From contig JAZPYE010000016.1 of NCBI GenBank assembly GCA_045544035.1, forward strand, positions 62,001-126,000: a stretch of DNA of 64,000 nucleotides, written 5' to 3'. Source of the stretch: SIG587 sp045544035 (GTDB lineage: Bacteria; Bacillota; Clostridia; Oscillospirales; Acutalibacteraceae). Position 1 is the stretch's first letter; every line of letters begins with the position of its first letter. The notes below the pieces were generated by a model. It had not been told where the DNA came from and did no database searches. It saw only the letters and a list, made by a program, of their open reading frames with translations. Of the stretch, positions 50,503 through 60,200 are shown in pieces. Both the position numbers and the translations under genes were made by a program.

Positions 50503-51873
50503 TTGAAGTATTGTTTAGCCATTGATATCGGTGCTTCAAGCGGTCGCCATATTTTAGGTTCCCTCGAAAACGGGAAAATGGTGCTTAGCGAAGTTTACCG
50601 CTTTGAAAACAATATCTGCGAAGAAAACGGCACGCTTTGCTGGGATGTTTCCCACCTTGCAAATGAGGTTAAGGCAGGTCTTAAAAAATGCGGAGAAATC
50701 GGTAAAATCCCCGAAACCGTTGCCATTGACACTTGGGGAGTTGACTATGTCCTTTTAGATGAAAACAAAAAGGAAATCCTCCCTGCGGTTGCCTATCGCG
50801 ACTCACGAACCGATGCGGCAAAGGAAGAATTTGAACAAATCTTCCCAAAAAGCGATTTTTTTGCCCGCAATGGAATTCAGCCCATTGCCTTTAACTCAAT
50901 TTATCAGCTTTACTGCGATAAAAAATCGGGAAAACTCAACCGCGCCGCCCACTGCCTTTCAATTCCTGCCTATCTTTCCTTTAAGTTAACAGGCGAAACA
51001 AAAAATGAATACACCCTTCTTACAACGGGCGCTTTAATAAACGCTCACACAAAATCTCTCGACACCGAGATTTTGGAAAAACTCAGCATTGACCCCGCTA
51101 TTTTCGGAGAGGTCTGCCTGCCCTGCCAGAAAATTGGGAATTTGAGTGAAGAGGTTAAAAACGAGGTGGGCTTTGACACAACTGTTATCTTCTGCCCCAG
51201 CCACGACACCGCCTCTGCCGTTGCCGCCTGCCCTATGAATGATAACGCAATGTACATCTCCTCAGGCACCTGGAGTTTAGTGGGCACCGAAAATCTTTAC
51301 CCTGTTTTAAGTGAGGAGGCTTTAAACGGCGGTTTTACAAACGAAGGTGGCATTAACTACCGCTACCGTTTCCTTAAAAACATTATGGGAATGTGGCTTT
51401 TCCAGAATATCAGGAAAAATTTAGACAAGAAATACACCTATGATGAAATGATGGAGTTAGCAAAGCAAAGTTCTTATACAAAACTTATTGACCCAAATGC
51501 AAAGGAATTTGTTGCTCCTAAAAATATGATTGAGGCAATAAGGGAGCATTTAGGTGAAAAGGAACTGCCCATTGGCGATGTTTTAAAGAGCGTTTATTTA
51601 TCCCTTGCAAACTCCTATAAAACTGCTGCCGAAACCATTGAAAATGTGTGCAACAAAAAAATTGACCTTATTAACATTGTGGGTGGCGGCAGTAAGGACG
51701 CCTACCTTAATGAGTTAACAAAAGAAATAACCGGCAAAAGGGTGCTGACAGGTCCCACCGAGGGTACCGCAACAGGCAACCTTATTGCGCAGTTTATGTA
51801 TCTCGATAAATCACTTACCCTTGAAAAAATGAGACAGACCGTTAAGGATTCCTTTGAGATTAAGGAGGTATAA
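50503..51873 (+). CDS. rhaB: Rhamnulokinase
   Basis: 456 residues, FGGY kinase family. CLAIDIGASSGRHI at the N-terminus is the phosphate-binding motif of RhaB; WGVDYVLLD near residue 79, YRDSRTD near 98 and SSGTWSLVGTE near 250 are also typical. It phosphorylates L-rhamnulose with ATP. The start is TTG, seven bases after GGGAGG; no in-frame ATG precedes the motif. First gene of rhaB-rhaA-rhaD. Confidence 0.93.
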   Translation: MKYCLAIDIGASSGRHILGSLENGKMVLSEVYRFENNICEENGTLCWDVSHLANEVKAGLKKCGEIGKIPETVAIDTWGVDYVLLDENKKEILPAVAYRDSRTDAAKEEFEQIFPKSDFFARNGIQPIAFNSIYQLYCDKKSGKLNRAAHCLSIPAYLSFKLTGETKNEYTLLTTGALINAHTKSLDTEILEKLSIDPAIFGEVCLPCQKIGNLSEEVKNEVGFDTTVIFCPSHDTASAVAACPMNDNAMYISSGTWSLVGTENLYPVLSEEALNGGFTNEGGINYRYRFLKNIMGMWLFQNIRKNLDKKYTYDEMMELAKQSSYTKLIDPNAKEFVAPKNMIEAIREHLGEKELPIGDVLKSVYLSLANSYKTAAETIENVCNKKIDLINIVGGGSKDAYLNELTKEITGKRVLTGPTEGTATGNLIAQFMYLDKSLTLEKMRQTVKDSFEIKEV

Positions 51874-51875
51874 AA

Positions 51876-53138
51876 ATGAGTAGATATTTAGAGGCTAAAG
51901 CTAAATATGCCGCTTTGGGTATTGATACCGATGCCGCTATTGAAACCTTAAAAAATGTTCCTGTTGCAATTCATTGTTGGCAGGGCGACGATGTTCGCGG
52001 CTTTGACCAAAAGACTGACAGCTTAACCGGCGGTATTCAGACAACGGGTAACTACCCCGGCAGAGCAAGAACCCCTGAAGAGCTTATGGCCGACATTGAT
52101 GTTGCCTTAAAACTTTGCCCGGGAGCCAAGAAGCTTAATCTCCATGCCTGCTACGCTATTTTTAATGAAGAAAACGGCGGCTGGGTAGATAGAGATAAAA
52201 TTGAGCCCAAGCACTTTAAAAAATGGGTCGATTTCTGCAAGGAAAGAAATTTGGGCTGCGATTTTAACCCCACCTTCTTCTCCCACCCAATGTGCGACCC
52301 CTTAACCCTTGCAAGCCCTAATGAAGAGGTTAGAAAGTTCTGGGTTGAGCACGGCAAGGCTTGTGTTAGAATTTCACAGTATTTAGCCGAAGAACTGGGT
52401 CAGGAATGTGTTATGAACATTTGGACAGGTGATGGCTTTAAGGATATCCCTGCCGATAGAATAGGACCCCGCGTTCGTTACAGACAGTCTATTGATGAAA
52501 TCCTTTCCGAGCCCTTTGATTTTAATAAGGTTAAACCCTGCGTTGAATCCAAGGTTTTTGGAATCGGTGTTGAGGCGTACACCGTTGGCAGCGCTGAATT
52601 TTCCCTTTCTTATGCCGCCGCCAACAGCGATAAATGTATTCCGCTTATGGATAACGGCCACTATCACCCAACAGAGGTTGTGTCAGATAAAATCCCCGCC
52701 CTTCTCGCCTTCTTTAATGAAATTGCTTTACATATCACCCGCCCCATTCGCTGGGACTCTGACCACGTTGTTTTGTTTGATGATGAAACAAAGGAAATTT
52801 GTAAAGAGATTGTTCGTTGCGGCGGACTTTCGGGCAGCGTTAAAATTGCACTTGACTATTTTGATGCTTCCATTAACCGCATTTCCGCTTGGACTGTGGG
52901 TGTTAGAAATCTGCAAAAAGCTCTGCTTTCGGCACTTCTTTCAAACAATGAAAAGTTAACACAGCTTCAAAATGATAATAACTGGACCGAGCTTATGGTG
53001 CTCCAGGAGGAACTTAAAACAATGCCCTTTGGCGACATTTGGGATGAATATTGCTCTGCTTGCGGCGTGCCAAAAGATGGCGAATGGTTCGAAACCGTTA
53101 AAAATTATGAAAATGAAATTTTAAAAAAGAGAGGATAA
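51876..53138 (+). CDS. rhaA: L-rhamnose isomerase
   Basis: 420 residues, standard length. IHCWQGDDVRGF near residue 32, LNLHACY near 89 and the metal-site stretches NIWTGDGFKD, LMDNGHYHPTE near 262 and RWDSDHVV near 297 are characteristic. It converts L-rhamnose to L-rhamnulose in the cytoplasm. It starts two bases after rhaB. Confidence 0.97.
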   Translation: MSRYLEAKAKYAALGIDTDAAIETLKNVPVAIHCWQGDDVRGFDQKTDSLTGGIQTTGNYPGRARTPEELMADIDVALKLCPGAKKLNLHACYAIFNEENGGWVDRDKIEPKHFKKWVDFCKERNLGCDFNPTFFSHPMCDPLTLASPNEEVRKFWVEHGKACVRISQYLAEELGQECVMNIWTGDGFKDIPADRIGPRVRYRQSIDEILSEPFDFNKVKPCVESKVFGIGVEAYTVGSAEFSLSYAAANSDKCIPLMDNGHYHPTEVVSDKIPALLAFFNEIALHITRPIRWDSDHVVLFDDETKEICKEIVRCGGLSGSVKIALDYFDASINRISAWTVGVRNLQKALLSALLSNNEKLTQLQNDNNWTELMVLQEELKTMPFGDIWDEYCSACGVPKDGEWFETVKNYENEILKKRG

Positions 53139-53143
53139 TAACA

Positions 53144-53959
53144 ATGAAAGACATTTTAACAGCACCCTTTGTGGAAGACATGAAAAGAGCAACCGCCAAT
53201 ATGTATCGCCAGGGTTGGGATGAAAGAAACGGTGGAAATATCAGCTATATGTTGGAAACCGAACAGGTAGCAGAGTACCTTGACCTTGATAAGGTTATCC
53301 GCACCATTCCCACAGGCTTTGATGCAACCGAGCTTATTGGTAAAATCTTTATCGTTACAGGAACAGGAAAATATTTTAAAAATGTTGAAGTTGACCCTGC
53401 TAATAATCTTGGCATCATTCGTATCGCCAAAGATGGCACCACTGCAGAGCTCCTTTGGGGCTGGGAGGATGGCGGCCGCTTCACAAGTGAACTTCCCGCT
53501 CATCTTATGAGCCACATGGTTCGTCTTAGAAAAGACCCCCAAAACCGTGTTATTATGCACACCCACCCCACTTATACCCTTGCTATGACCCATGTTCACG
53601 AGCTAGATGACAAAAAGTTCACACACACAATTTGGGAAATGTGCACCGAGTGCATAGTTGTTTTCCCCGATGGAATCGGTGTTCTTCCCTGGATGGTTTG
53701 CGGCACTAAAGATATTGGCATTGCTACCGCTAAAAAAATGGAGGAGTTCCGCCTTGTTGTTTGGGGACTTCACGGCATTTACGGCGCAGGTAAGGATATG
53801 GATGAAACCTTCGGTCTTATTGAAACCGTTGAGAAGGCTGCTCAACTTTATATGCTCACTGCTCATATGCCCCATGTTAACACAATTTTAGATCCCGAGT
53901 TAAAGGCTGTTGCTGAAGCATTTGGCCTTGACTATCGCAAGGATTTCTTAAATCTTTAA
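53144..53959 (+). CDS. rhaD: Rhamnulose-1-phosphate aldolase
   Basis: 271 residues, class II aldolase. GWDERNGGNISYML near residue 24, the VTGTGKYF stretch near 71, the zinc-binding HTHPT near 139 and WGLHGIYGAG near 207 are present. It splits rhamnulose 1-phosphate into dihydroxyacetone phosphate and L-lactaldehyde. Ends the operon; no lactaldehyde oxidoreductase, mutarotase (rhaM), transporter or regulator is next to it. Confidence 0.96.
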   Translation: MKDILTAPFVEDMKRATANMYRQGWDERNGGNISYMLETEQVAEYLDLDKVIRTIPTGFDATELIGKIFIVTGTGKYFKNVEVDPANNLGIIRIAKDGTTAELLWGWEDGGRFTSELPAHLMSHMVRLRKDPQNRVIMHTHPTYTLAMTHVHELDDKKFTHTIWEMCTECIVVFPDGIGVLPWMVCGTKDIGIATAKKMEEFRLVVWGLHGIYGAGKDMDETFGLIETVEKAAQLYMLTAHMPHVNTILDPELKAVAEAFGLDYRKDFLNL

Positions 53960-53976
53960 TTTTTCTTTATAATAAC

Positions 53977-54014
53977 AAAAATCACGAAGTTTTAAAACTT
54001 CGTGATTTTTTTAT
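53977..54014. terminator. Bidirectional rho-independent terminator
   Basis: A long palindrome built on AATCACGAAGTTT and its complement (about 53977-53992 with 53995-54010), with T runs on both sides. It separates rhaD from the converging surface-protein operon. Confidence 0.88.
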
Positions 54015-54016
54015 TT

Positions 54017-55360
54017 TCAGTTTTTATTTTTATAGTTGTAAAGAAATACACAAACCCCTACCGCAGACAAAACGACTAAAATGACAAACAGCCAACCGGG
54101 TAAGGTTTTTGGGGCTTCAAAATCGCCGTGATTTGTCGGCGTGCCGTTAGCACCACCCGAGTGGGCGGTGGAACTGTTAATTTCTTTCGGCGGTGTGTAC
54201 TCATCGCCCGTAGCAACACTTGTTGCGCTTTGTATAGCGCCGCTTAAAGAGTTAGAATCGCTTTGCGCCAAATCCAGGGTTACCGTAGGCTTTGGAGCAG
54301 TTATCTTTTGAAGGTTCAACCTTTCATCAAGCATTTCCCAAACCGCATCAAAATCGAGGTCAGTAAAACAGGTCTTTGTGGTTGTGTCAGCGCTTGAAAG
54401 CGCCTTGGCTGTTGTCACCTGCAGGGTGGTTTTGCCTTCCACACTACCCTCCTCATAAAAGCAACCGATTGTGGTGGGATGCTTGTTATTTCGGGCGGCA
54501 ACAATGGCATCCCAAAACTGCTCGCTGACCGCCCGACAACTGATTTTACCGTGGCTGAAGCATTTTGTAATTACATCATCACTGCCATAAAGTGTGCCTG
54601 CAATACCTGCAGCAAAGGAGTCAATATCTGATTGAACATAAACGCTTCCATAATTGGCGCAGTCGTTTATTCCCCTATAACTCCTGCCCACAATTCCACC
54701 GCCGTAGCTTGTGGATTTTCTACCTACAGCGTTAATGTTCCCGTGATTGATGCACTGTTCGAGGATGTCTGCCGAATTATCGTTGTACTCCCCTGCTATG
54801 CCGCCTGCATAAACGGCAGAACCAACGGCACCAATTTTTATATAACTTTCCAGATATTTAATTTGCTTTTGGCTAGAGCCCGTAACACCACCAACGTGAA
54901 CGGTGGAGGCAGGTACATTTACAGTAATTATTCCGCTTACACGGCAGTTTCTTATGATGCCGCCGTTTTCACCGGCAATGGCGCCAATATAAAAATGTTC
55001 GCCTTCAACATTTGAAACACACTCAATAGTTACACTTTCAAGGGTAAGATTTTTAACGATTGCGCTAGCCCCAAGGCAAGCAAATAAACCCACGGCTTTT
55101 TTATCATCGGACTTTATATTTAGCCCGATGATTTTTTTGCCGTTTCCATCAAGTGTGCCGTTAAAGTCTTTAATGGATGAAAAGGAACTGTTTGTGGGTG
55201 CAGTAATATCCCTTGTTAAATAGAATTTACCGCTTTTCCCCTCAAGGCTTTTAAGGTCATTTAAGGATGAAATAGGTGTGCCTTCGCTTACCGCCAAAAT
55301 GCTTAAAGGACAAGAAAAGATAAATATTGCGGTCAAAAGCAAAGCCGCCAACCTTTTCAT
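54017..55360 (-). CDS. Membrane-anchored surface protein with GLUG-like repeats (first)
   Basis: 447 residues. A signal peptide (1-23) leads to a beta-rich region with FNGTLDGNGKKIIGL near residue 68 and repeated GGI-x-G turns (IGAIAGENGG, HVGGVTG, AGGIAGEY, GGGIVGR, AAGIAGT), the pattern of GLUG-type beta-helix repeats. A linker and a C-terminal membrane segment near residue 420-440 (PGWLFVILVV) with a Lys/Asn tail anchor it. No LPXTG motif. Same layout as the protein at 55435-57114, probably same operon. Role at the cell surface unknown. Confidence 0.75.
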   Translation of the reverse strand: MKRLAALLLTAIFIFSCPLSILAVSEGTPISSLNDLKSLEGKSGKFYLTRDITAPTNSSFSSIKDFNGTLDGNGKKIIGLNIKSDDKKAVGLFACLGASAIVKNLTLESVTIECVSNVEGEHFYIGAIAGENGGIIRNCRVSGIITVNVPASTVHVGGVTGSSQKQIKYLESYIKIGAVGSAVYAGGIAGEYNDNSADILEQCINHGNINAVGRKSTSYGGGIVGRSYRGINDCANYGSVYVQSDIDSFAAGIAGTLYGSDDVITKCFSHGKISCRAVSEQFWDAIVAARNNKHPTTIGCFYEEGSVEGKTTLQVTTAKALSSADTTTKTCFTDLDFDAVWEMLDERLNLQKITAPKPTVTLDLAQSDSNSLSGAIQSATSVATGDEYTPPKEINSSTAHSGGANGTPTNHGDFEAPKTLPGWLFVILVVLSAVGVCVFLYNYKNKN

Positions 55361-55434
55361 TTATTTACAACCCCTTGAATACTGCATATTAAGCATATAG
55401 CATAGGATAAATATAAACACCCAAATGTGCCTTT

Positions 55435-57114
55435 TTAGTTTTCAGAAGAATTATTCTTGTTTTTCAAAATAATTAAAAGCGCGCCGGCAATTAGTACTAA
55501 AACTACCAACACAATAATAATCCAAGCGGGGAATTTTCCGTCTTCCTCGCTGGAAGATGTGTCGGTTGTTGCTCCGCCACTCGGTGAGGATGCGGATGTA
55601 GATGAAGATACATCGCCGCCTGTTACAGTTTGAGAGTTGTCTCCGCTGCCACCGGAAGTGTTCGAACCGCTTGTGTCGGTGGAACCGCTTGTGTCGGTGG
55701 AACCACTTGTGTTAGTGGAACCGCTTGTATTGGTGGAACCGCTTGTATTGGTGGAACCGCTTGTATTGGTGGAACCGCTTGTATTGGTGGAACCGCTTGT
55801 AGTGGTGGAACCGCTTGTATTGGTGGAACCGCTTGTGTTGGTGGAACCGCTTGTATTGGTGGAACCGCTTGTATTGGTGGAACCACTTGTGTTGGCGGAA
55901 CCGCTTGTGTTGGTGGAACCACTTGTGTTGGCGGAACCGCTTGTGTTGGTGGAACCACTTGTGTTGGTGGAACCGCTTGTGTTGGTGGAACCGCTTGTAG
56001 TGGTGGAGGAACTGCCGCTTGAAGAAGGTGTAGAGGAGGTGGTTTCCTGCTTGTTTTCGACTTCCGCTGCAGTAATGCAGGAAAGAACGGGGCCCTTTGA
56101 GGTGATTTTCCAAATGGTGTTAAAATCAAAGTTTTTAAAACTTGCGGCATTTGAAAGGTTTTTAGCCTGAATCACCGTGGCGGTATTAACATTGGCGTTC
56201 TTAAGGCCTGCTGCGATTATATTTTCAAGATAAAAATTGTTTAAAAAACGGTTGCTGTGCTTGGTAACAATGGGGTCAAGATTATTTATTGTTTTTGCAT
56301 CACAGTTAAGGGCGCCTGCGCTAAAGCAGGTGCTTATTTCGCCGTTTGTGTTAGAGGCCACAATGCCGCCAACGAAGGCTTCGCCCGAAGCAGAAAGGCT
56401 TACGCTACCGTAATTTGCACAGTTACTAATGTTACTTATGGCTTTACCTGCTATGCCGCCTGCATATTGCATATCGGAGGTTGCCGAAACCAAAATGTGA
56501 CCCAAGTTTTGGCATTTTTCCAAATCGTAATCCGAACGGGCTTGGTCACCTACAATGCCGCCAACAACGGCACTAAGCGCGGTTACGTTAATTTTAGCGT
56601 TGTTCTCACAAAGGTTAAGCCTGGCGTTATTTTTACCTACAATACCGCCTACGTTAGCAACGGCCTTATCAGAATCTACAACAATTTCGCCGCCTACGCG
56701 ACAGTTAGAAACGGTACCGCCCGACCAAATCTCGCCGCAAACGGCGCCTACGTAAACCGTACTGCCGCCGGTGATATTTATTTCAACATTTTCGAGTGTG
56801 AGGTTTTTAACTGTGCCCGCATCGATTATTTCAAAAAGGCCGGCATAAACCAATTCGTTACGCTTGGCATCAACAGTTACCTTAAGGTTGATAATTTTAT
56901 TATTCCTGCCATCAAAATTGCCGGAAAACATAGCAATAGGGGTAAAATCATCAGAAAGGGTGATATCATTTTTCAGATAATAACTTTTATAACTGTTATT
57001 CATCGCTTTCAACTGTGTCTCATTACTTATGCCGATGGGGGTTTGTGCTGTTACCGTAATGCAACTCATAGCGATTAAAAGCAACGCAATAGCAACGGTG
57101 AACAATTTTTTCAT
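55435..57114 (-). CDS. Membrane-anchored surface protein with GLUG-like repeats and a Ser/Gly/Thr/Asn stalk
   Basis: 559 residues. A signal peptide (1-23) is followed by a GLUG-like beta-helix region (~30-330) homologous to the protein at 54017-55360, with FSGNFDGRNNKIINL near residue 65 and GGIVGKN, GGIVGDQ, AGGIAGK and GGIVASN turns. Residues ~355-490 are a low-complexity stalk of six-residue NTSGST repeats encoded by an 18-bp tandem repeat. A membrane segment (PAWIIIVLVVLVL) and a Lys/Asn tail end it. The stalk probably lifts the head through the cell wall. Confidence 0.78.
   Translation of the reverse strand: MKKLFTVAIALLLIAMSCITVTAQTPIGISNETQLKAMNNSYKSYYLKNDITLSDDFTPIAMFSGNFDGRNNKIINLKVTVDAKRNELVYAGLFEIIDAGTVKNLTLENVEINITGGSTVYVGAVCGEIWSGGTVSNCRVGGEIVVDSDKAVANVGGIVGKNNARLNLCENNAKINVTALSAVVGGIVGDQARSDYDLEKCQNLGHILVSATSDMQYAGGIAGKAISNISNCANYGSVSLSASGEAFVGGIVASNTNGEISTCFSAGALNCDAKTINNLDPIVTKHSNRFLNNFYLENIIAAGLKNANVNTATVIQAKNLSNAASFKNFDFNTIWKITSKGPVLSCITAAEVENKQETTSSTPSSSGSSSTTTSGSTNTSGSTNTSGSTNTSGSANTSGSTNTSGSANTSGSTNTSGSTNTSGSTNTSGSTNTSGSTTTSGSTNTSGSTNTSGSTNTSGSTNTSGSTNTSGSTDTSGSTDTSGSNTSGGSGDNSQTVTGGDVSSSTSASSPSGGATTDTSSSEEDGKFPAWIIIVLVVLVLIAGALLIILKNKNNSSEN
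55663..56004 (-). repeat. 18-bp tandem repeat, about 19 units, coding for the stalk
   Basis: Nineteen near-identical copies of the unit read on the plus strand as TGTGTTGGTGGAACCGCT, each coding for six residues. Differences are mostly single bases (GTGTTG/GTATTG/GTGTCG, CCGCTT/CCACTT, GTGG/GCGG). Unit length is a multiple of three, so copy-number change keeps the frame. All six frames stay open through it. Confidence 0.95.
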
Positions 57115-57152
57115 AATTGGCCTCCAATATTTTAGTTATATGATACAAAATC

Positions 57153-57181
57153 ATTATAACACATAACTTTTCTTTAATCAA
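57153..57181 (-). promoter_or_regulatory. Promoter of the two GLUG-repeat surface proteins
   Basis: -35 TTGATT (57176-57181), 17-base spacer, perfect -10 TATAAT (57153-57158). GGAGG precedes the ATG. No second promoter or terminator is clear before 54017-55360. Confidence 0.65.
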
Positions 57182-57190
57182 CAAAATAAT

Positions 57191-57236
57191 ATAAAAAAAA
57201 TGAAAGCAGGAAAGGCGTTAGCCTTCCCTGCTTTTT
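57191..57236 (-). terminator. Rho-independent terminator after the giant surface protein
   Basis: A 14-base stem AAAGCAGGAAAGGC with one mismatch-tolerant partner (57203-57216 with 57221-57234), a four-base loop and a run of T on the minus strand. Confidence 0.88.
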
Positions 57237-57241
57237 AAATT

Positions 57242-60200
57242 TTACTGGTTCGCAGTCTTCTTTTTCTTAATGATGATAAAGATTACCACTGCGGCTGCAA
57301 GAACAAGAATTACAGCTGCGGGAATGATTACCCAAATCCAGTTGAATCCGTTAACAACGACATCGCTACCAGAGTCATCATTGTCAAGGCCGGGCTTGGT
57401 AAAGTCTATATTTCCAACATCTTCTTTCCAGGTTGGGTCATAGTCAACGAGTGTAGCCCTAACTTCTTTAAGTGTGAAGAAGTCTGCACCTGATGCGCCT
57501 TCTGCCTTGCCCTGAGCAACAAGGTCTCCATCGTTGGGATAAACAATCTTGATGAAGTTAGTATTGTCACCAACATTATTTACATAGTACTGTGTCATGG
57601 AGTTGTTAGCAAGGTCGGAATAGAAGTATTTAGTGATTTCATTCCATGTGCCATCCTCACCTGTTTCAGAAGCGTAAATCTTCATTCTTACGGTGGGCAT
57701 AATGGTAAGACGGCTGGTGCCTGAAGAGGTTGCAACCTTCATGTAGAACTCGGTACCGGGAACTACATTGTAAACGATGTAAGGATTGTCAACCTTTTCC
57801 TTATTGTAAAGGTAGCTTTCCTTAATGGCTATACGGCCATCGTTTGCCTCGGAGTCGGTGTAGTCGTGAATCTTGAAGGCACCCTTGGTGTAATCATAGA
57901 AGCCGAATACCTTTGCAACATCCTCGGTAACATTCTCGGGGAAGTCATCGCCGAACTCTTCAATGTAGTAACCGTGTTGAATTATGTGCTCGTAGTTATG
58001 GTGGTCATCAGCAGTGAAATAGATTCTCTTAATACCGCAGTTATCGTTACCAAGAAGGTCGGTTTCAGTTCCGTATGCCGTTATGTCGCCACGCATATCG
58101 TGGTCGTGAGGATACTCAACCTTAACGTACTTAACACCTGCAGGAAGCGCATCGATTTCAAAGCGGCGTGAGGTGCTAAGGTCACCAAAGGATGGAGCAT
58201 AAGTAACGTACTCTGCGGTTACATCGGTCCAGTTAATCATATCCGATGAGAAGAGAAGCTTAACATCATAATCCATTCCGGCAAACATCTTAAGACGGTC
58301 AGGTCTGAAGGCAAAGTCAAGGTAGAATGCAGAGCCTTCCTTAACCGAAACGGTAACTGCGCACTTCTCACGAATAGCCTTACCAGTGTTGTAGAAATAG
58401 CCCCATGAAGGTGAAAGAGCACCAAGGCCTACATTATACTCAACACCGGTGGGGTTAAGAGCATCGATATCATAGGTATCCTCTGTGAAGTCATAAATGT
58501 CTTCATACTTGCTGCGGTCTGCATCGTAGAGGTAGGTAGGAACTGCATCGCCCTTTGTGAGGGAAACCTGAACAAGACCGATAAAGTCATTACCTGCACG
58601 TTCATCAACACCGTTTGTCATAACCTCAACTTTTGCAGTATGAGGATACATAAGTCTTACGAAATTCACGTTGCTGGGAAGCACGGGAATGGTAATAACT
58701 TCGGTGTAATAACGGGTTGGATCACTAACAGCGTTTAATTCTATTAAGTGGTCCTCGGTAAGAATTCTGGAAGGAGTATACGCGGTCCAGGTCTTACCAT
58801 CCGAAGAAACCTCAACCATAATATCAAAGGGCTTACCTGTAACCTTTTCAACTATCTGACAGTCGCCGTTTTTACGAGATGTAAGAACAACTGCCTGGAA
58901 TGTGGTGCCGGGCTTAACGTTATAAACGAGACCGCAGGGGTCAGAGCCCTTGTTTTGATAAAGGTTAATATAGGTGTAAGTAAGGTGGTTATAGGGCTCA
59001 CCAAAGGTAGCTTCAAAGTTGAATACACCGCCGATATTTTCGTAGATATTGTAGTCCATAACGTTGAATTCCTTATTGAATTCATCGCCGTAGAACTTAT
59101 CAACGTGTGTAAATTCGTAGTCACCATAGGGATTTGAGATTTCGTAAGCGCTTTCATCAGCATCAAAACCAACTGCGATAATACCGTAAATCTCATTTAC
59201 CTTGTCAATAGCCTTTACGGCTTCGGTGTGAGGATACTCAATCTTAACATACTTGGTCTTGGCGGCCAATGTGAAGGTATGGTAATCAACATCACCAACT
59301 TTTTCAACCTTTGTTGCCACCTGAGTCCACTTTTTACCATCGGTAGACTCATAGAATTTCATAACGAAATCCTTGCCAAGTTTAGCTGCTGCTTCGCGGT
59401 TTACATTAATGCTTGCAACAAACTTTGTACCGCCTTCAACTGCATACATAACGTATGGTTTACCATTGCTTGCGCCGCTATTCAGGTAGGACATAGCAGG
59501 AGCAATATAAGCGGCTCCATTAGAGAAGTTTTTAATTTCAATGCCGTTTGTCTTGTAGAGCATGATAAGAGCAGCATCGTTATCATAGAAGAAGTTAACC
59601 TCTCCGTTTGCCTTGTAGTTCATTACATTCTTTGTGCCTTCGAAGTAATTCTTGGCAGCGTTAAGTCTTACCTTCATAATACGGGCAGCATCGTTTGCAC
59701 GGGAGCCACCTTTGTTTTCCTCGGTTATAGAGCCGGGAATGATACCTTGCTGAGGTAAGGTAATCTTAACATATGAACAGTCAGCTGGAACTCTATAAAC
59801 AATAGTGTAATCCATGTAACCACCGGCAACTGAGCTCTTTTCAGCATAAGTGGTGTCAACCTTGTTTTTCCAACCGCCCATATCGTTGGCAGAAGCCTCG
59901 AGAGTAATCTCGAAAGGTGCACCGATGCTGCTTTCGAAATCAGCCTTTGTGCTGTTGCCAATCATTCTGACAGTTGCCTCAAAGTCGGTGCCGGGCTTAA
60001 CAGCATAGATAACATAGTTGTTTTCAATGCTACCCCAGGTTACACCCAAATCAACGAAGTCAACACCGATACCACCGCCGTAGTCATTGCCGATGTATTC
60101 GTTAATAATGAGGGAAGGAGCCTTAACAGAGTTGTTGTAGGAATAAATTCCGTATTTGGCAGTGTTGAAACCAGTAATATTTTCCGCTTCAATTGAAGTA

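Noticed and set aside
55630..56170. Long plus-strand and alternative-frame open frames (130-177 residues) in the stalk region
   Set aside because: They arise because the 18-bp repeat contains no stop codon in any frame; composition is pure repeat.
56257..57078. 273-residue plus-strand open frame
   Set aside because: It is exactly antisense to the GLUG-repeat surface gene, has no ribosome site and an unnatural Cys/Tyr/Asn-rich composition.
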